This document shows positions 1 through 11,825 of a stretch of 64,000 bases of DNA, piece after piece (the stretch's first letter is position 1; each line of letters starts with the position of its first letter). Location of the stretch: the NCBI RefSeq assembly GCF_036884655.1, contig NC_088354.1:11726501-11790500 (forward strand), given 5' to 3'. This DNA is from Musa acuminata AAA Group (lineage: Eukaryota; Streptophyta; Magnoliopsida; Zingiberales; Musaceae). The notes under the pieces were generated by a model that saw only the letters and a program-made list of their open reading frames with translations, was not told the DNA's origin and searched no databases. The position numbers and the translations under genes are program-made.

Positions 1-39
1 TTCTTTTATATTTGTTTAAAAGTGCTTGTCTTAATCCAG

Positions 40-1041
40 GTTTGGGCTGGTCCTCTTTCCGAAAACCGCTTGGTTGTGGCTTTATGGAACCGATGTTCCC
101 AAGCTGTCACAATTACTGTTACATGGGAAACACTTGGTCTCGACAACACAACTTGCTTTTCTGTAAGGGATTTGTGGAAGGTACGTGTAACTTTGTTTAC
201 TAAAGGTAACTTGCAGGATCTTGTTTGCTTATGTACTTGCATAAATGATCCAGTATCAATGTTTAAAGGATATCATAGAGTAAAATAAACTAATCATATG
301 ATGCAAATTGCTCAAGTGTCCTATGGACAGCAAGTTCTAGTAGGACTTCAATCTATCCAGTGATAGCTAGTTTGAAGGTTTGCTATTCAGAGTAAGTCTT
401 CCTGTTAGAGTTATTATATTTAGCATTCAGGATCACTCAACACCTGCTCTGGGGTCCATCTGAAACGGGCAGCCGTATCAACCACTGATACAAATTAGGT
501 GCAGTTTGCAGTTTAATGTACCATATCAGGTCAATGGTTCACGTATACTCTGAACCTATGTTTCATCAGTAAATATCTCCTAGACGAAAATAAAGGTTTG
601 AACAATGGTAAGGCAATCAACCATTGGTCGTGTACTGGGGAGGTTTTGTAGCGAGTTCGACACTAGTAGTAACGATCTTTTGTTCACATCGTCAAACTTA
701 TTGTTTGGTCCTAAACAGGAAATTGTCTGATTCAGGAAAGCTATCTTAGCTATACTTATCTCCTTTTCTTCCTCTCTATTCTTGCTGCATGATTGAATAT
801 GATTGACTTATTGTTTGGTCCTAAACAGGAAATTGTCAATTCAGGAAAGCTATCTTAGCTATACTTATCTCCTTTTCTTCCTCTCTATTCTTGCTGCATG
901 TTTAACTGATCTAGTCTTGCTTTAACACAGCATGAGACCCTGGAAGGAAACATGGCTGGAAGACTTGGAGCCGAGGTTGACTCTCATGACTGCAAAATGT
1001 TCATCCTCTTGCCGCTGTCGACTTCCATCGTTGTAATTTAA
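40..1041 (+). CDS. AGAL: Alpha-galactosidase (GH27), C-terminal part, last two exons
   Basis: This is the 3' end of a glycoside hydrolase family 27 alpha-galactosidase, an enzyme that removes terminal alpha-galactose from oligosaccharides such as raffinose or from cell-wall galactans. Exon 40-180 follows a CAG acceptor at 37-39 and ends at a GT donor (181-182). Exon 931-1041 follows an acceptor ending at 930 and runs to TAA. Both are phase 0 and give 83 residues. The piece VWAGPLSENRLVVALWNRCS and the closing VDSHDCKMFILLP match the C-terminal beta-sandwich of plant alpha-galactosidases. The catalytic barrel lies upstream of the window, so activity and signal peptide cannot be judged. The last intron holds a tandem duplication. 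Confidence 0.85.
697..900. repeat. Tandem duplication in the last alpha-galactosidase intron
   Basis: Two copies of a segment of about 95 bp, at 697-791 and 807-900, differ only by a small indel near the centre (gtctgatt against gtcaatt). They are separated by about 15 bp. The second copy ends 30 bp before the 3' splice site of the final exon, so the pyrimidine-rich tract upstream of the acceptor is present twice. Confidence 0.9.
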
Positions 1042-1586
1042 TCGTCTCTCTCCGTATCATGCTCTATCTTGCACAGGACATCGTGTCATTATTCTTGTGG
1101 ATTCTTGAAATCGAATTGAAGTGGACAGGACGCTTATGTCCAACATGTCTTTGTTGAGTAGAAGCATTAGTAGTGTTTGAGGTCATATACAGGCATTGTC
1201 GTGTACTCCAAACCATCAACTTGAATGCTAATGGCTAATCAAACTGTAGAAGACAAAAAATGAAGACCATGAGAGTTTAGAGCATATGCTTCTCACTAGA
1301 GATTCCTACATGTTGAAATACGGAACAACAAGTCGAGTAATTATGGCTACATGAAGTTATGGGAATATGTATGATGGAAACAACTCCGTTGTGGCCACAT
1401 CAATCCGTTATCATAATACATACCTGATCATCACATCATCGGCAGACAAGCATGCACATAGCACATTGCGATACCCAAAAACAATCTTAAGGTCTTTGGG
1501 TGTACTCTAAACATGATCAGAGCTCAGGTACAATAACAATCCTAACAAAACCAACAACAGTTAACTCTAAGCAGGAACAAACCATG
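1042..1586. other. Intergenic stretch between convergent genes
   Basis: This region holds the 3' flanks of the alpha-galactosidase gene (+) and the STR8-like gene (-). No ORF or RNA gene is supported. Confidence 0.6.
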
Positions 1587-3027
1587 CTACAGTGAGCCAG
1601 AAAGATGTTTCACCACGCCGTCAAGATTGCGATGACCTTTATCTGGTCCACCAATAATCCCCCAGGCCTCGAACTGCCGTTGCCGAGCCCTTGCCCTCTC
1701 CTTCTCCTCTTCTGGTTTGGTTGAGAAGCAATGCGGGCAAGAAACACCATATTCCCATTCCGGGGCTTCCATGTCTGCATCGCTCACAGGTTGCTTACAC
1801 CCATAGCACAGTTTATATGTTCCTTGCACTAATCCATGTTCAACAGAAACCCTTTTGTCAAACACAAAGCACTCCCCATCCCATAAAGACTCGGCCCTTG
1901 GAACTTCCTCAAGATATTTCAAAATCCCGCCCTCCAAATGATAAACCTGGAAGAAATTCCAACAAGGATTCAGGAAGAAAGTCACGAATCATGTTAAGTA
2001 CATAAAATATGATCACATCTCGTGTTGGGATCCTGAGAGCCAACCGGGAATTCAGCTTCGAGCATACCTCCTTGAAACCTTTGCTAAGGAGAAAGCTTGA
2101 AGCCTTCTCACATCTGATTCCACCCGTGCAGTACATTGCTACACGAGGTAACTTTGTAGGTTCTTGTATTTGATTCTCCTTCGGTTCACCTATGGTATCA
2201 ACCATGGAGTCTGACTGGTGGCTCTCTGTTTTAACCAACTGAAATTGATGGTCCACCCAAGATGGGAACTCCCTGAATGCAGTGGTGGATGGATCAACTG
2301 CACCTCTAAACATTCCAATTCTAGTTTCATAGGTATTACGGACATCAATTACCATCTGATACAGCCCAAGAGAACAACATGGTTGATAGAAGAAAATAAG
2401 AACATCATCTAGAAGAAAATAAATAAACAAAACTGTGTTTCTGGAACTAAGGTTCATAGTTACAAAAAACTGTCACATCTAAAATTAAAACAGTAGGACA
2501 GAACCAGTCAGCAAAAGTACTAGTACTTTCTAGATGTTTGCATTAACACATTGATTCATAAGCAAACTGGTTTAAGACAACATGTTATATTAATAATAAT
2601 CTTAGTGAAGCACAGAGGAAACATTAATCTCATTAACCTGAATGAAAGAGCACAAGTGAACGCTGGTAATACATCAGACACTTGAATGACAACAGCATTT
2701 TCACACAAAACTACACAAGAAAACTAAATAAATCGATTTCCAAAATCCTGATAACATAGTGGATGAAGAATCAACTTGCCACTAGGAACTTCTGAAGTGC
2801 ACCGGAGGAGAAAATAAAGCTTGCAAAGATTTATATAGAGAGGCTGTGCAGAGGTATTATTACTTTCAATTCTTGCTATATTCCCTTGCTTTCAGTATTC
2901 ACTCACTTAGTAAGATAGTAAATTAGTAACAGCTAGAAGCATTTCCCAGTTTAGCTGTAATTAAGAAAGATGATCTTATTGACCATTATTTCCACTTCCA
3001 TTTGTTCAATATGAATAAACAATAAAT

Positions 3028-3121
<94 letters not shown>

Positions 3122-6064
3122 TGGTAAAGCAATATAGCAAATTGAAACTTCAAGCTACTCACAGTATCTGGGTCACTTATCAATGTGTTCCAATCCTTTG
3201 GCTTTACATATTGGCCTACCATCTTGGTCGGCATTACTCTTGGATCTCCAAAAGAAACAATCTAAAAATATGAATACAGCATCATCATAAAACACAATGT
3301 GAGTTTTATTTGGAAAAAAAATCAACAAAGTTAGAAAACAAAAAGCTCACAGCTTTCCTCAATTTACATGAGGATGAAGGAAGATTCTTCAAGTCGATCA
3401 ACAATACCTCTTGCTTCAGCTTGACTCGAACATGATCCCACCGAAATGGTGCATCTTCACCTGCACCAAGGGGGGAATGGCTAGTATGTCCATGGTGGAT
3501 AGCCTCATCCTCAGGACTAACAGGTGACTCCACTAATCTAAGGCCCTTCAGTCGCTCATCAGACTGAATAAATTTCAAAACCTTCTCCACTGAAGCTGGT
3601 GTCCCGCATATGCTGCCGTTTATTCCTTCTGGTGCAAGAATAATACCTCCTGAGACACGCTGAACAGAATCAGCTATGTGAGTTATAATTCCGACTTGCA
3701 CGAAAGTGTACTTGTGGCAGAAAGAAAGAGAGCATCTACTTTATGATGTTGATGAAACATAAGACAGTTGCGTAGTAAATATAAATGGTAATGTCCTTCT
3801 GGAAGGGCTAACAAGTGCAATCTATCTGCTGCCCGTCACTCTTCATAAAGACATTTGTTACTACTCAGTTGACTATCTACCCAAAGGGCTTCACCATTTT
3901 ATGATTATAAGGTGTTTTGCCATCATCAAACACATACATCTAACCTTTGCCCCTAAGGTGGGAAACATATTCATGGTGATCATCTTGGTGACATTTACTC
4001 TTGGCTAGTCAAAGATTCGTGTTTCAACTAGTACATAGATCTCATGTGAATTAATCACCTAAGCTCCTGCTAGTTATTCTTGTTGTTTAGACTCTGAACG
4101 TTTATAGTTTGGTGGCTGAATCCCCTTCTTCAACAGAATTTACTATTACAACAGTAGTTTGTGATTCTGACATTGATCAACATTCTAATTTTTTACCCTT
4201 GTAAAAGTCTGTCACAGTGGCACCTGAAAATATGGGTCCAATACATATATCCATCTATGGCTTCTCATATAAAATCACCTGATTGAATTTGCAGGTTCTG
4301 TATTTTGCCGTCAAGTAGTAATATCTAATTACCTTCAATTTAAAAGTAGTAGTTAATTGTATATTTATCATAAATCTTACAAAAATGAACATGCTTGCCC
4401 TTTTTTACAAAAAAAATGATAGTAGATAGATCCTCTTTTCTTTTAAACAGACATTTATTTCATAACTATTATTACTACATCTCATGGTTTTCTTTATTCA
4501 TCAAATTTAGAACTCCTTTATGGACCAATATAGCATACTAAAATCCTTAACTATGTGCCACATGCATTAATTAGATTACACCTGTGATGGCCAGAATACA
4601 AACCTAGTAAACTTTTTATTCCGGTCTTTAAGTTAACACATGCTGGTACAATTAACCTAATTGGGTTTACTCATATCAACAAGGAATATGGCTTTCCTCT
4701 AAAACAATGTATCCTGGGCTGAACTTTGCTTTTCAAGTCAGTGGCATACCCTATTTAGTCAAAATATAGTAAAGGAGTTCATAAGCATCCAAGTCCAAAT
4801 GAGTTTGTCTTTTCGTAAGTGTTGATTTAGGCACTTCTATGGACGCATATTCTCAACCATGAATCTTAACTCTCTAACTAAGATGGACTTGCATTGTCCT
4901 CTAAACCTATAGTTTTTTATCCAAATAGCAAGATAAGCATTCACATCCTGTACAAGTCAATCTTTTAATTTAAACAAATAATTTTAATGTTCTACATCTC
5001 AAGTAAAATTTCATGTCTACTAAAATTACTCGATTGTTTATACGAACAATATTTTGGGTGGTTAAGTCAGCATATCCTTTACTATTCTGCGATTTCCTTT
5101 TCTTCCATTATACTTGGACAGACAAACATATGCATCTGACGTCTATCAACTACAAAAGACAAGAAACATCTAAAATTGTAATTTAAATTCCTCTAGTTGT
5201 TTCCTTTTAGCATGCATTCCAAGATAATAACAAAAGAAAATGACACATCATTAGCATACATGACGGAAAGAAGAAGAAAATTTTTGCACAGTAGTACATA
5301 AAATCTTAGGGATTCCACATCAATCCCCTAAATCTCACATGTGTATATTAGCCCCTGAAATCCCTAATCACGTCTATTCTTGGTTTCGAAACTGCTTGTT
5401 CTTTGCAAGCTTTCATAAATAGGAAGCACCCAAAGAAAGGAAATAAACCATTGTAAACAATGACATCCGAAAGATTTCATGAGGTCACACAGCATGGCAC
5501 CAGACATCACTCACATTCATGAACAGAAAAGAACCAAAAGTACAATTTATATGCTAAGATAACACGAAATCAAAAATTCAAGAACGGTCGGAACGCACGA
5601 AGAGGTGAGATATTTCCACTTACCACGTCCTCGCAAAGATCTTTCAGTGGCTTCCGCATTGCGGCATGGTCCGGAAAATCCGCGAACCTGTAGAAGGACA
5701 CTACCACGAGAAGGGGGGCCGGACCGTCCGCAGCCTCGGACGAGCTCAAGGCGGCGACCGACGAGCTAATTCCCCTGGCTCCAGAGAGGACTCGCGGCGA
5801 GGCGATCTGGAGGCTCCGGCGACTCGGAATGAATGGGTTAGGGCCGGAGAGATTAAGGGTGTGGAGGTGGTGAGCGATCACGGTTTTCTCCGCCTCCGAG
5901 GCCATGGGGAGAGGGAATCCACTAGGGTTAGGGTTAGGGTTGGGTTTCACGTAGGGGCGAGAGAGCATTCTCAGTAGAGCCGCGGCCGCGCCCCTACCGC
6001 AACTGCTCTTGGAGAAGGCGAGCGGCGGCGAAGATAACATCAGACTCCGTTTCCCACCGATCAC
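1587..6064 (-). CDS. STR8: Rhodanese-like domain protein 8 (TrhO/YceA family), chloroplast type
   Basis: Five exons on the minus strand: 5624-6064, 3408-3659, 3163-3261, 2068-2355 and 1587-1946. All junctions are phase 0 with GT/AG borders, giving 479 residues. The family is the plant relative of bacterial TrhO, which hydroxylates tRNA uridine-34; the plant substrate is inferred. An N-terminal segment rich in Ser/Ala/Pro looks like a plastid transit peptide. After it comes the domain with [13 protein letters not shown], then a rhodanese domain starting [14 protein letters not shown], whose active loop [11 protein letters not shown] puts the catalytic Cys near residue 340. The C-terminus carries paired Cys motifs (CYGC and CPHC) that suggest zinc binding, then the family's [10 protein letters not shown] segment. 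An in-frame ATG at codon 54 is an alternative start. Introns 1 and 3 are long; intron 3 holds a CA/TA microsatellite. Confidence 0.9.
3027..3120. repeat. (CA)n(TA)n compound microsatellite in an STR8 intron
   Basis: About 12 CA units (3027-3050) run directly into about 35 TA units (3050-3120). The tract lies in the intron between the exons at 2068-2355 and 3163-3261, roughly 40 bp beyond the donor site on the coding strand. The TA part is self-complementary and likely length-polymorphic. Confidence 0.95.
5924..5941 (-). repeat. Telomere-type hexamer run inside STR8 exon 1
   Basis: Three TTAGGG-type hexamers on the plus strand lie within coding sequence. On the minus strand they read as CCCTAA repeats encoding the PNPNPNP stretch of the presumed transit peptide. 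The tract is too short to be an interstitial telomere and is treated as a coding microsatellite. Confidence 0.7.
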
Positions 6065-6435
6065 AGAGGAAACGGGTTCAATGAATCCTTTTTTGTGGCT
6101 CTTATTGGGTTAGACCCGCTTTCCTAATGGGCTCCACCCGTTATTTAAACGGGTTAAAACTCATAGCAAATCCGCATTAGAATTGACACCGGGAAAATGG
6201 ATTCAAGAAGCAGCATATCGGATCCAAAATTGGACTCCATTAGTCAGCTATCACGATAGTCTACTGCGTGCAGCTTGCACTGTACATGAAGAAGAAGAAG
6301 AAGAAGGGCATCTGTAGCCCACTGGCTTCAGAGGTGCAACTCTCAACCTGCAACCTCATAGCCACACAAACTTATACTAGCTTTACACCATGAGAGAACT
6401 GTGAGCAAGTCCAAGTCTTCTGAATCTGAGTTCTT
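6065..6435. other. Spacer between the WRKY 3' end and the STR8 5' end
   Basis: About 370 bp between two genes on the same strand. It holds the STR8 promoter/5' leader and the WRKY 3' UTR, with a GAA repeat near 6286-6305. No gene is seen. Confidence 0.5.
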
Positions 6436-7560
6436 CTACAGGAAGAAGCAATCAGAGTCGACGCCAAGCAGACTCTCCCACTCAAGCAGGCCCTCCATGA
6501 ACTCCATCTCCACACTGCTGGTAGGAGCCTGGAACCCGGAAGTCACATCGCCATGGTCATGACCTGCAAGTGGAGCAACTGGTGCAGCGACTGCAGGGTT
6601 CGAGGTAGCCGCCGGCGATGAGCTGACGGTGGTCAGATTGCTCAGTACCTCTTCATCACACTCCTTTTTGAGAGAAGGATGTGGGGCTTCTCGTGTAATC
6701 TTCTCTGAGTCTGCTCCAAAGCTAATCAGATGGGAGGAGTTCCTCGAGTCCATGGCTGAGATGATAACCTGAGGGGCCATGGAGGGACTCTTGCATGTGT
6801 GCTCACCCAAGTAGGTGACGATGTAAGTGGAGGGATCATCCTGTGATTTCTGGACCTGCCTGACGGCCATGCAACCTTGATCATGCTTGTGGGTGCATCT
6901 GAAGTAGCTCCTGCAACATCAGAACCAGCAGTGTCATCAACTCAGTTCCTCCATTGCCATGACACTCTTGGCAATCTCAAACAGTAGTTTGATGGCAAAT
7001 AGGAAGTACCTTGGATATTTGGCACTTTGGATAACCTTCTGCCCATATTTCCTCCATGTGTGGCCATCATCCAAAGACGATGATATGACCTTTGTCCATG
7101 AATATGGCCGTGATCTGCAAGACAAAATAACATATATGCTTCGATATATGTCTAAGAGATGTATCTATACGACACAAAAACTAAGATTAGGTTGCAATCT
7201 AATCTAACCTATCTACTATAGATAAGACAAACAAGGAAGCAAAGGAAGTCACCTTCTCCTGCAAAGTCTTCTCCTCTCTCCCACCGAGCTGATCTTACTC
7301 TTCCCACCTGAGATCTCGCGCAGCTGATCCTCTCCGGTGTCAGCCACCGCCGCTGTCTCCTCAAAGACGGCTAAGGTGAGAGCTCTCGATACCGAATCCA
7401 TGAGCTCATCGAAGGTGGACTTGGCCGCTGCATGCTCGAAAAACAAAGGTCGTAGCATGACGCCGAGATGCGCGGCGGTCTCCCGGATTCTGATCAAGCT
7501 CTGGACCGCTGGCCGGTCGGCCACCGATGAGGCCGCTACCTTCGTGGGGGACGACGACAT
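6436..7560 (-). CDS. Group III WRKY transcription factor
   Basis: Three exons on the minus strand (7253-7560, 7010-7114, 6436-6910) with phase-2 junctions give 295 residues. The WRKY domain starts in exon 2 with TWRKYGQK and finishes in exon 3. The zinc-finger spacing counted from the sequence is C-X7-C-X23-H-X1-C, which defines group III (relatives of Arabidopsis WRKY30/41/46/53/54/70, stress and senescence regulators). The domain-splitting intron after the KYPR codon is standard for the family. It should act in the nucleus on W-box (TTGACC/T) promoters. The start at 7560 is preferred over the in-frame ATG at 7641 because a TATA box sits only a few bases upstream of the latter. The C-terminal half is Ser/Ala-rich and ends in an acidic/aromatic segment. 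The exact paralogue is unresolved. Confidence 0.9.
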
Positions 7561-7643
7561 AGCCTGATCGATCCTTCCTCCCCTGTTCACCTGGACGACT
7601 TGTCGATTAAGCTGCAAGGGAAATGAGAGGGAGGTGTTCATCT

Positions 7644-7656
7644 ACTTATATAGAGA
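7644..7656 (-). promoter_or_regulatory. TATA box of the WRKY gene
   Basis: On the minus strand the sequence reads ctctatataagta. A transcription start about 25-35 bp downstream would fall near 7620, which places the ATG at 7641 outside the mRNA and supports translation from 7560. Confidence 0.65.
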
Positions 7657-7660
7657 GTTG

Positions 7661-10600
7661 TCGTTCTGAAGGAAAATTCACGGAAATACATGGCTAGAGG
7701 AAGCTACAAGGAAGAGAGGGCGACGTCGAGCAGTCTAGTTCACAGGCGTCATCTCTATCGTCAGTGGGATGACGACTCGAGGGTGAGCTTACGCTGCAGC
7801 CGATGGATACGTCGTGGCGGGTTCGTCGAAATCAAGCACAGCGCAAGTTGGGTGTTCTCATATCCACAAGTCTCGGAAAGTAACAGGAAAAGGAAGCGAC
7901 TCAAAGTGTGAATGCAAAGAGAGGCTACATCACGATACACTTCTCAGATCAGCAGGTTTCAGCTTTGTCTTCGATGAGTGTCAGTAGAGTTTCTTGCGCG
8001 TGCCATAGGTTAACTCTGCATCTGATTGGTTGATTAGATCCGCACGAACGAGACTTCTTTAATCCTTGGCTTGTGTTCTTTTCCGATGCTTCGATGGTGA
8101 CAAATCTTCAAGTTTCTTCACGGAAGCTTCTTGGAAGGGAATAAAAAGAGTACAAAACCTATGAGAGCAGGTGGCATTTGTCCATGAACGGACAAAGGAA
8201 AAGCCAAGGGTGGGGCAGATGCAGGGGGCGACAAGGCAGAAACTAGTTGCCATGGAGACAAGGAGAACTCTGGATGAGAGAGATCTGTGGACTCAAACCA
8301 TCATGAGGAGATAAGGATGAGGAATACTGCATCTAACATGCATAAGAACGTACAATGTGAAGTCCCTTTCAACTTTCAATGTATGAGAAGTTTTCTTCTC
8401 TGTGTTACCTTTCAACAGTCTGCTCTTTCAATTCTTTCGGCTTTAGAATAATTTAACTATTTGATAAGGACACAGACATATATATATATATATATTGCCA
8501 CTTGTGACGCACGAGCCCACTTTAGTCTCGCCTCCTACTAACCCGTCAAATCTAACGATTTCCGTCAAATGTACCGTCAAGAATCACGGCTTCACCGTCA
8601 AACGCGGTCGTCGTCGAACACCTTTGCGGTGGCCCCCCCCCTGCTCCTGCTAGAGAAGGCTTTGCTGGGCCTCTCCGAGGAGGTGACGCTCGCCAGCGTC
8701 GAATTCAAGCTCCTGATGTACACCAACATGCATCTGATCATGTTCAACTACGGCTTCCAGGGCATGCTCGAGGCTGCTGACGGTCTTGTAATCTCTGAAA
8801 GGAAGTACTCATCGACTCGCGACAAAAGGTGATAAGAAGGCCTTGCTTATTTGATCTGCAACATTGCTCATGTGGAAGAAGGCAAAGCGGGATGTGATGG
8901 TACTTCAATGCAGCTCCATGTTCGCAGTGCTGTGTCTGCTTTATGAGAAAAGGAACATGAGAAGAGAAGAAATCTTGCCTTCCTGTTCTTTTCTCTCCTT
9001 TTTGGTGGGATCACAACTCCACAAACCGACCAAATCTTGTGTGCTATGACTAAAGAAAGGATCCAAGAAGAAAGTTGAAGGCACGAAAGCAGCAGCAGCA
9101 GCAGCAACAACAACAACCAATCCCCACATTTTGGGATCTATCAGGTAGATGATATGAAGCACATTTTAAGTACAATCACGAAGCTTTTCAGCAAAAATCT
9201 ACAATTAGAGAGCTGGGATTTCCAACCAGTACTACTTCTTTTCATCAGTTCTTTTATTTGTGTATATATGATTGAGAAATTGTGTTAGAGTTTTCTATAT
9301 ATTAATTTACGTTGTTTTTGAGAAAGCTTTACTGTACTTACTTATTTGATGTTTCATGTCTCATTAGTTTATTTGATCCAGTATTCCTCTTCCCTTCTTC
9401 CCTCAGGTTTTGCTGCTTATCAGCTAACGAGTACCTTAACCTTGAGCTGCTTGTAATATTAATGGTTTTAAGGTGGGGAGGAAAAAGGGACAGTTGAAAG
9501 GCAAAGTAGGTTGGCATGCAAATATACATCTCAATTTAAGAAAGTGAACACATGCATTAGGAAGTGTGGAGAAGCATAATTTCTTGTTATGCCCCCTCCA
9601 GAAAGAATCCAGTTGAGAGGGCATTCTTCAGCCCATGTTGCAGCTTGTCATGGTGAATGCTGCACAAAGATGAAGCTGTGGTTCTTTTTCTGCTTCTTGT
9701 TACTTTATTGATGTGCTTGAGAAGGGCAGGGTGGGGAGGATGGTGTGATGATGCACAAGCTTCCTGTCTAATTTATGGTGGAGGAGTGCTACATATCTTG
9801 ACCTTGGATTCTAGGAGCTAATGAAATAGGGATGGCTTTTACCTTGTGTTGCCCAACATAAGTTGCATTCCTAGAGATCTTGGTCTCTTATTCTAAATCT
9901 ATGTGAACATTTGCTTTCTAGCAGCTACTCAATGTCTCAGTTGCCCTTGTGCTTTACAGCACCATCATCTTTTGGAGCCTTCTTGAAATCCTGCTATTGA
10001 AGTCTTTGTCCCTTGAAGAAATCCCAATCTGTGATTTCTGATATATAATTGGATAAGAATCTACTTTTCACTAGTGATGAAAAGATGAGGCAAGAATCCT
10101 TGTAGCACCAGACTCTGTTAGGTGCTCCCAATTTCTTCCCCAAGGATACAGACTGCAATCTGATGACCATTAAGATGGCCTAAAGGCCAAAACCATTGTG
10201 TGTGGTTGGTCAGTGGCATAGCTTTGTATGTCCAGTGAGACTGCAAGATCATGAGTTGTTGAGAGCAGCTGGGACCTCATAGGTCACCATTAATAAACCT
10301 ATTGAAGCTACCTGATTCACAGAGTTCATTGACTTCACCTTAAAATTTTAGCCTTCAAAGTTTATTCTTGGTATATAGGTGACATCTTCTTCCTTTTAAA
10401 TGCCTCATCTTCTCTCCCCTTTGGAAATGATTTAGTGCTCCTGGAGAAAGCTAATAAAGCATCACTGTCTTCTTTGCCTGTTCTAGTACTGCAAAATAAA
10501 AGGCTGCAATCTATTTCCTCTTCTTGCCACTCATGAGTAATGTTCCTTGTTTGTGATGAATAGAACCAAATCTAGATGTTTTTTCCTTCAATGTTTTCTA

Positions 10601-11255
10601 AATGGTGATGAGCTATAGTTGTGAGGTTCTTCTAATATGCAGACCTAACATTAATGTGGTCTAACCCTGCAATTTTTTGAGTTGTAGAGCTTGATGCAAC
10701 TAAATGAAGCTACTGGTTGATCAAACAAAGAACAACAGAGGATAATTTAGTCTCTTTGATAGAATTTTGATTGTTTAGCATAATAGAAAAATACAGATGT
10801 TGTCTATAGCATCATAATCAGACTATAAATATTAGTTCCTTTGAAACCACAGTCAATCAAAGGTCATCTGTGAGAGCATTAATCATATAAGCAGGTTTTA
10901 TGGCCATCCTTGCTAATACATGTGGTCTGTGTGCAATGGTCCCATAGATATCAACAGTGTCATTCTGTCGGACAAAAGATCTAATGGTCACTTTCTAAAT
11001 TGACTAAACTCCTAATAGCACATACATTTTTCCTGAAGAACTTCCACTTGTCCACAGCATTAATAATGTCAATAGTGCCAGTCTATTTTATTGAGTGTAC
11101 TGAAGTAGGACAAGCTGAGCCATCTCTTTCGAGTTTCAGCTGTGACCATTGTCTCCTTTATCACTCTTGTGCTCTTATTTGATTTTTTACTTCAGCAAAT
11201 GCAACAGGAACTCATAGACAACGATTCGAGGACCTGTAGTATTTCCCTAGTCATC
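7661..11255. other. Long intergenic region without a supportable gene
   Basis: About 3.6 kb. It holds an (AT)n tract at 8477-8496, a run of nine C at 8633-8641, and a (CAG)n(CAA)n run near 9088-9118. The only GC-rich ORF, 8569-8832 (+), has no recognisable domain. Next to the CAA run, the minus strand reads a DPKMWGLVVVV-like tail resembling the 3' end of plant LINEs, so this may be retroposon debris. Short ORFs elsewhere look random. Confidence 0.5.
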
Positions 11256-11260
11256 TTTAT

Positions 11261-11786
11261 TGATTGGGCACATTTTGGATCCCGGTTACGTCATGACCCA
11301 CGCCACGTCATGCCCCTGACGAGTCAGCACGAGGTTGACTTCCTACGCTGAACCGAAGCCCGTACAGGGAGGATCCCCCTTGGTAAGTCCCGTCGTTCGG
11401 GATGGCACCGTATGGCGTCGCTCCATGCATAACGGGTGGCAGCCGCACGAATGTACCATCTCGTCACTCGGGGGTCGACCGTCATGCCAAGTCCGCGTAC
11501 GATCGATCCTCGAACAACAGTATAAAAACCCTTGGTCGGCACTTGGCCAAAGGAAAGGAAAAAGGAGAAAAACAAGACTACTGACTTAATCTACGAGGGG
11601 CCCAAGTCGGGAACCTCCCCAACTAGGGCCTGTGTGTAGGAACTCGGCCACCCCCGAAGACGCAACCATCCTGACCCCTGATCCAGTCGACTCCAGTACT
11701 TCTTTCAACCGATCTAGAACTCTAGATATCGACCCGTGGATCAAGCTGTGCTGACTCCTTGGCCACAACGCATAAGTTCACCAACA
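11261..11786 (+). mobile_element. Solo LTR, copy A (526 bp)
   Basis: It begins TGATTGGGCACATTTTGG and ends TTCACCAACA, so it has TG...CA termini. A TATA box (gtataaaaacc) lies at 11520-11530, followed by an A/G-rich stretch. Flanks are tttat (11256-11260) and tttac (11787-11791), a 5-bp target-site duplication with one mismatch. No internal retroelement sequence, primer-binding site or second direct LTR adjoins it, so it is read as a solo LTR left by LTR-LTR recombination. It is related to the inverted copy B at 11826-12582 in both termini, the TATA region and the A/G-rich block. Ty3/gypsy or Ty1/copia origin cannot be decided. Confidence 0.75.
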
Positions 11787-11825
11787 TTTACCATCCTATT
11801 AAATGAAAAGAAAAGCCATGGTTAC

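Noticed and set aside
8569..8832. 87-codon GC-rich ORF (+) with a hydrophobic run and SEEVTLASVEFKLLMYTN
   Set aside because: No family recognised, no clear promoter or splice partners, and poor continuity on either side. It may be repeat-derived.
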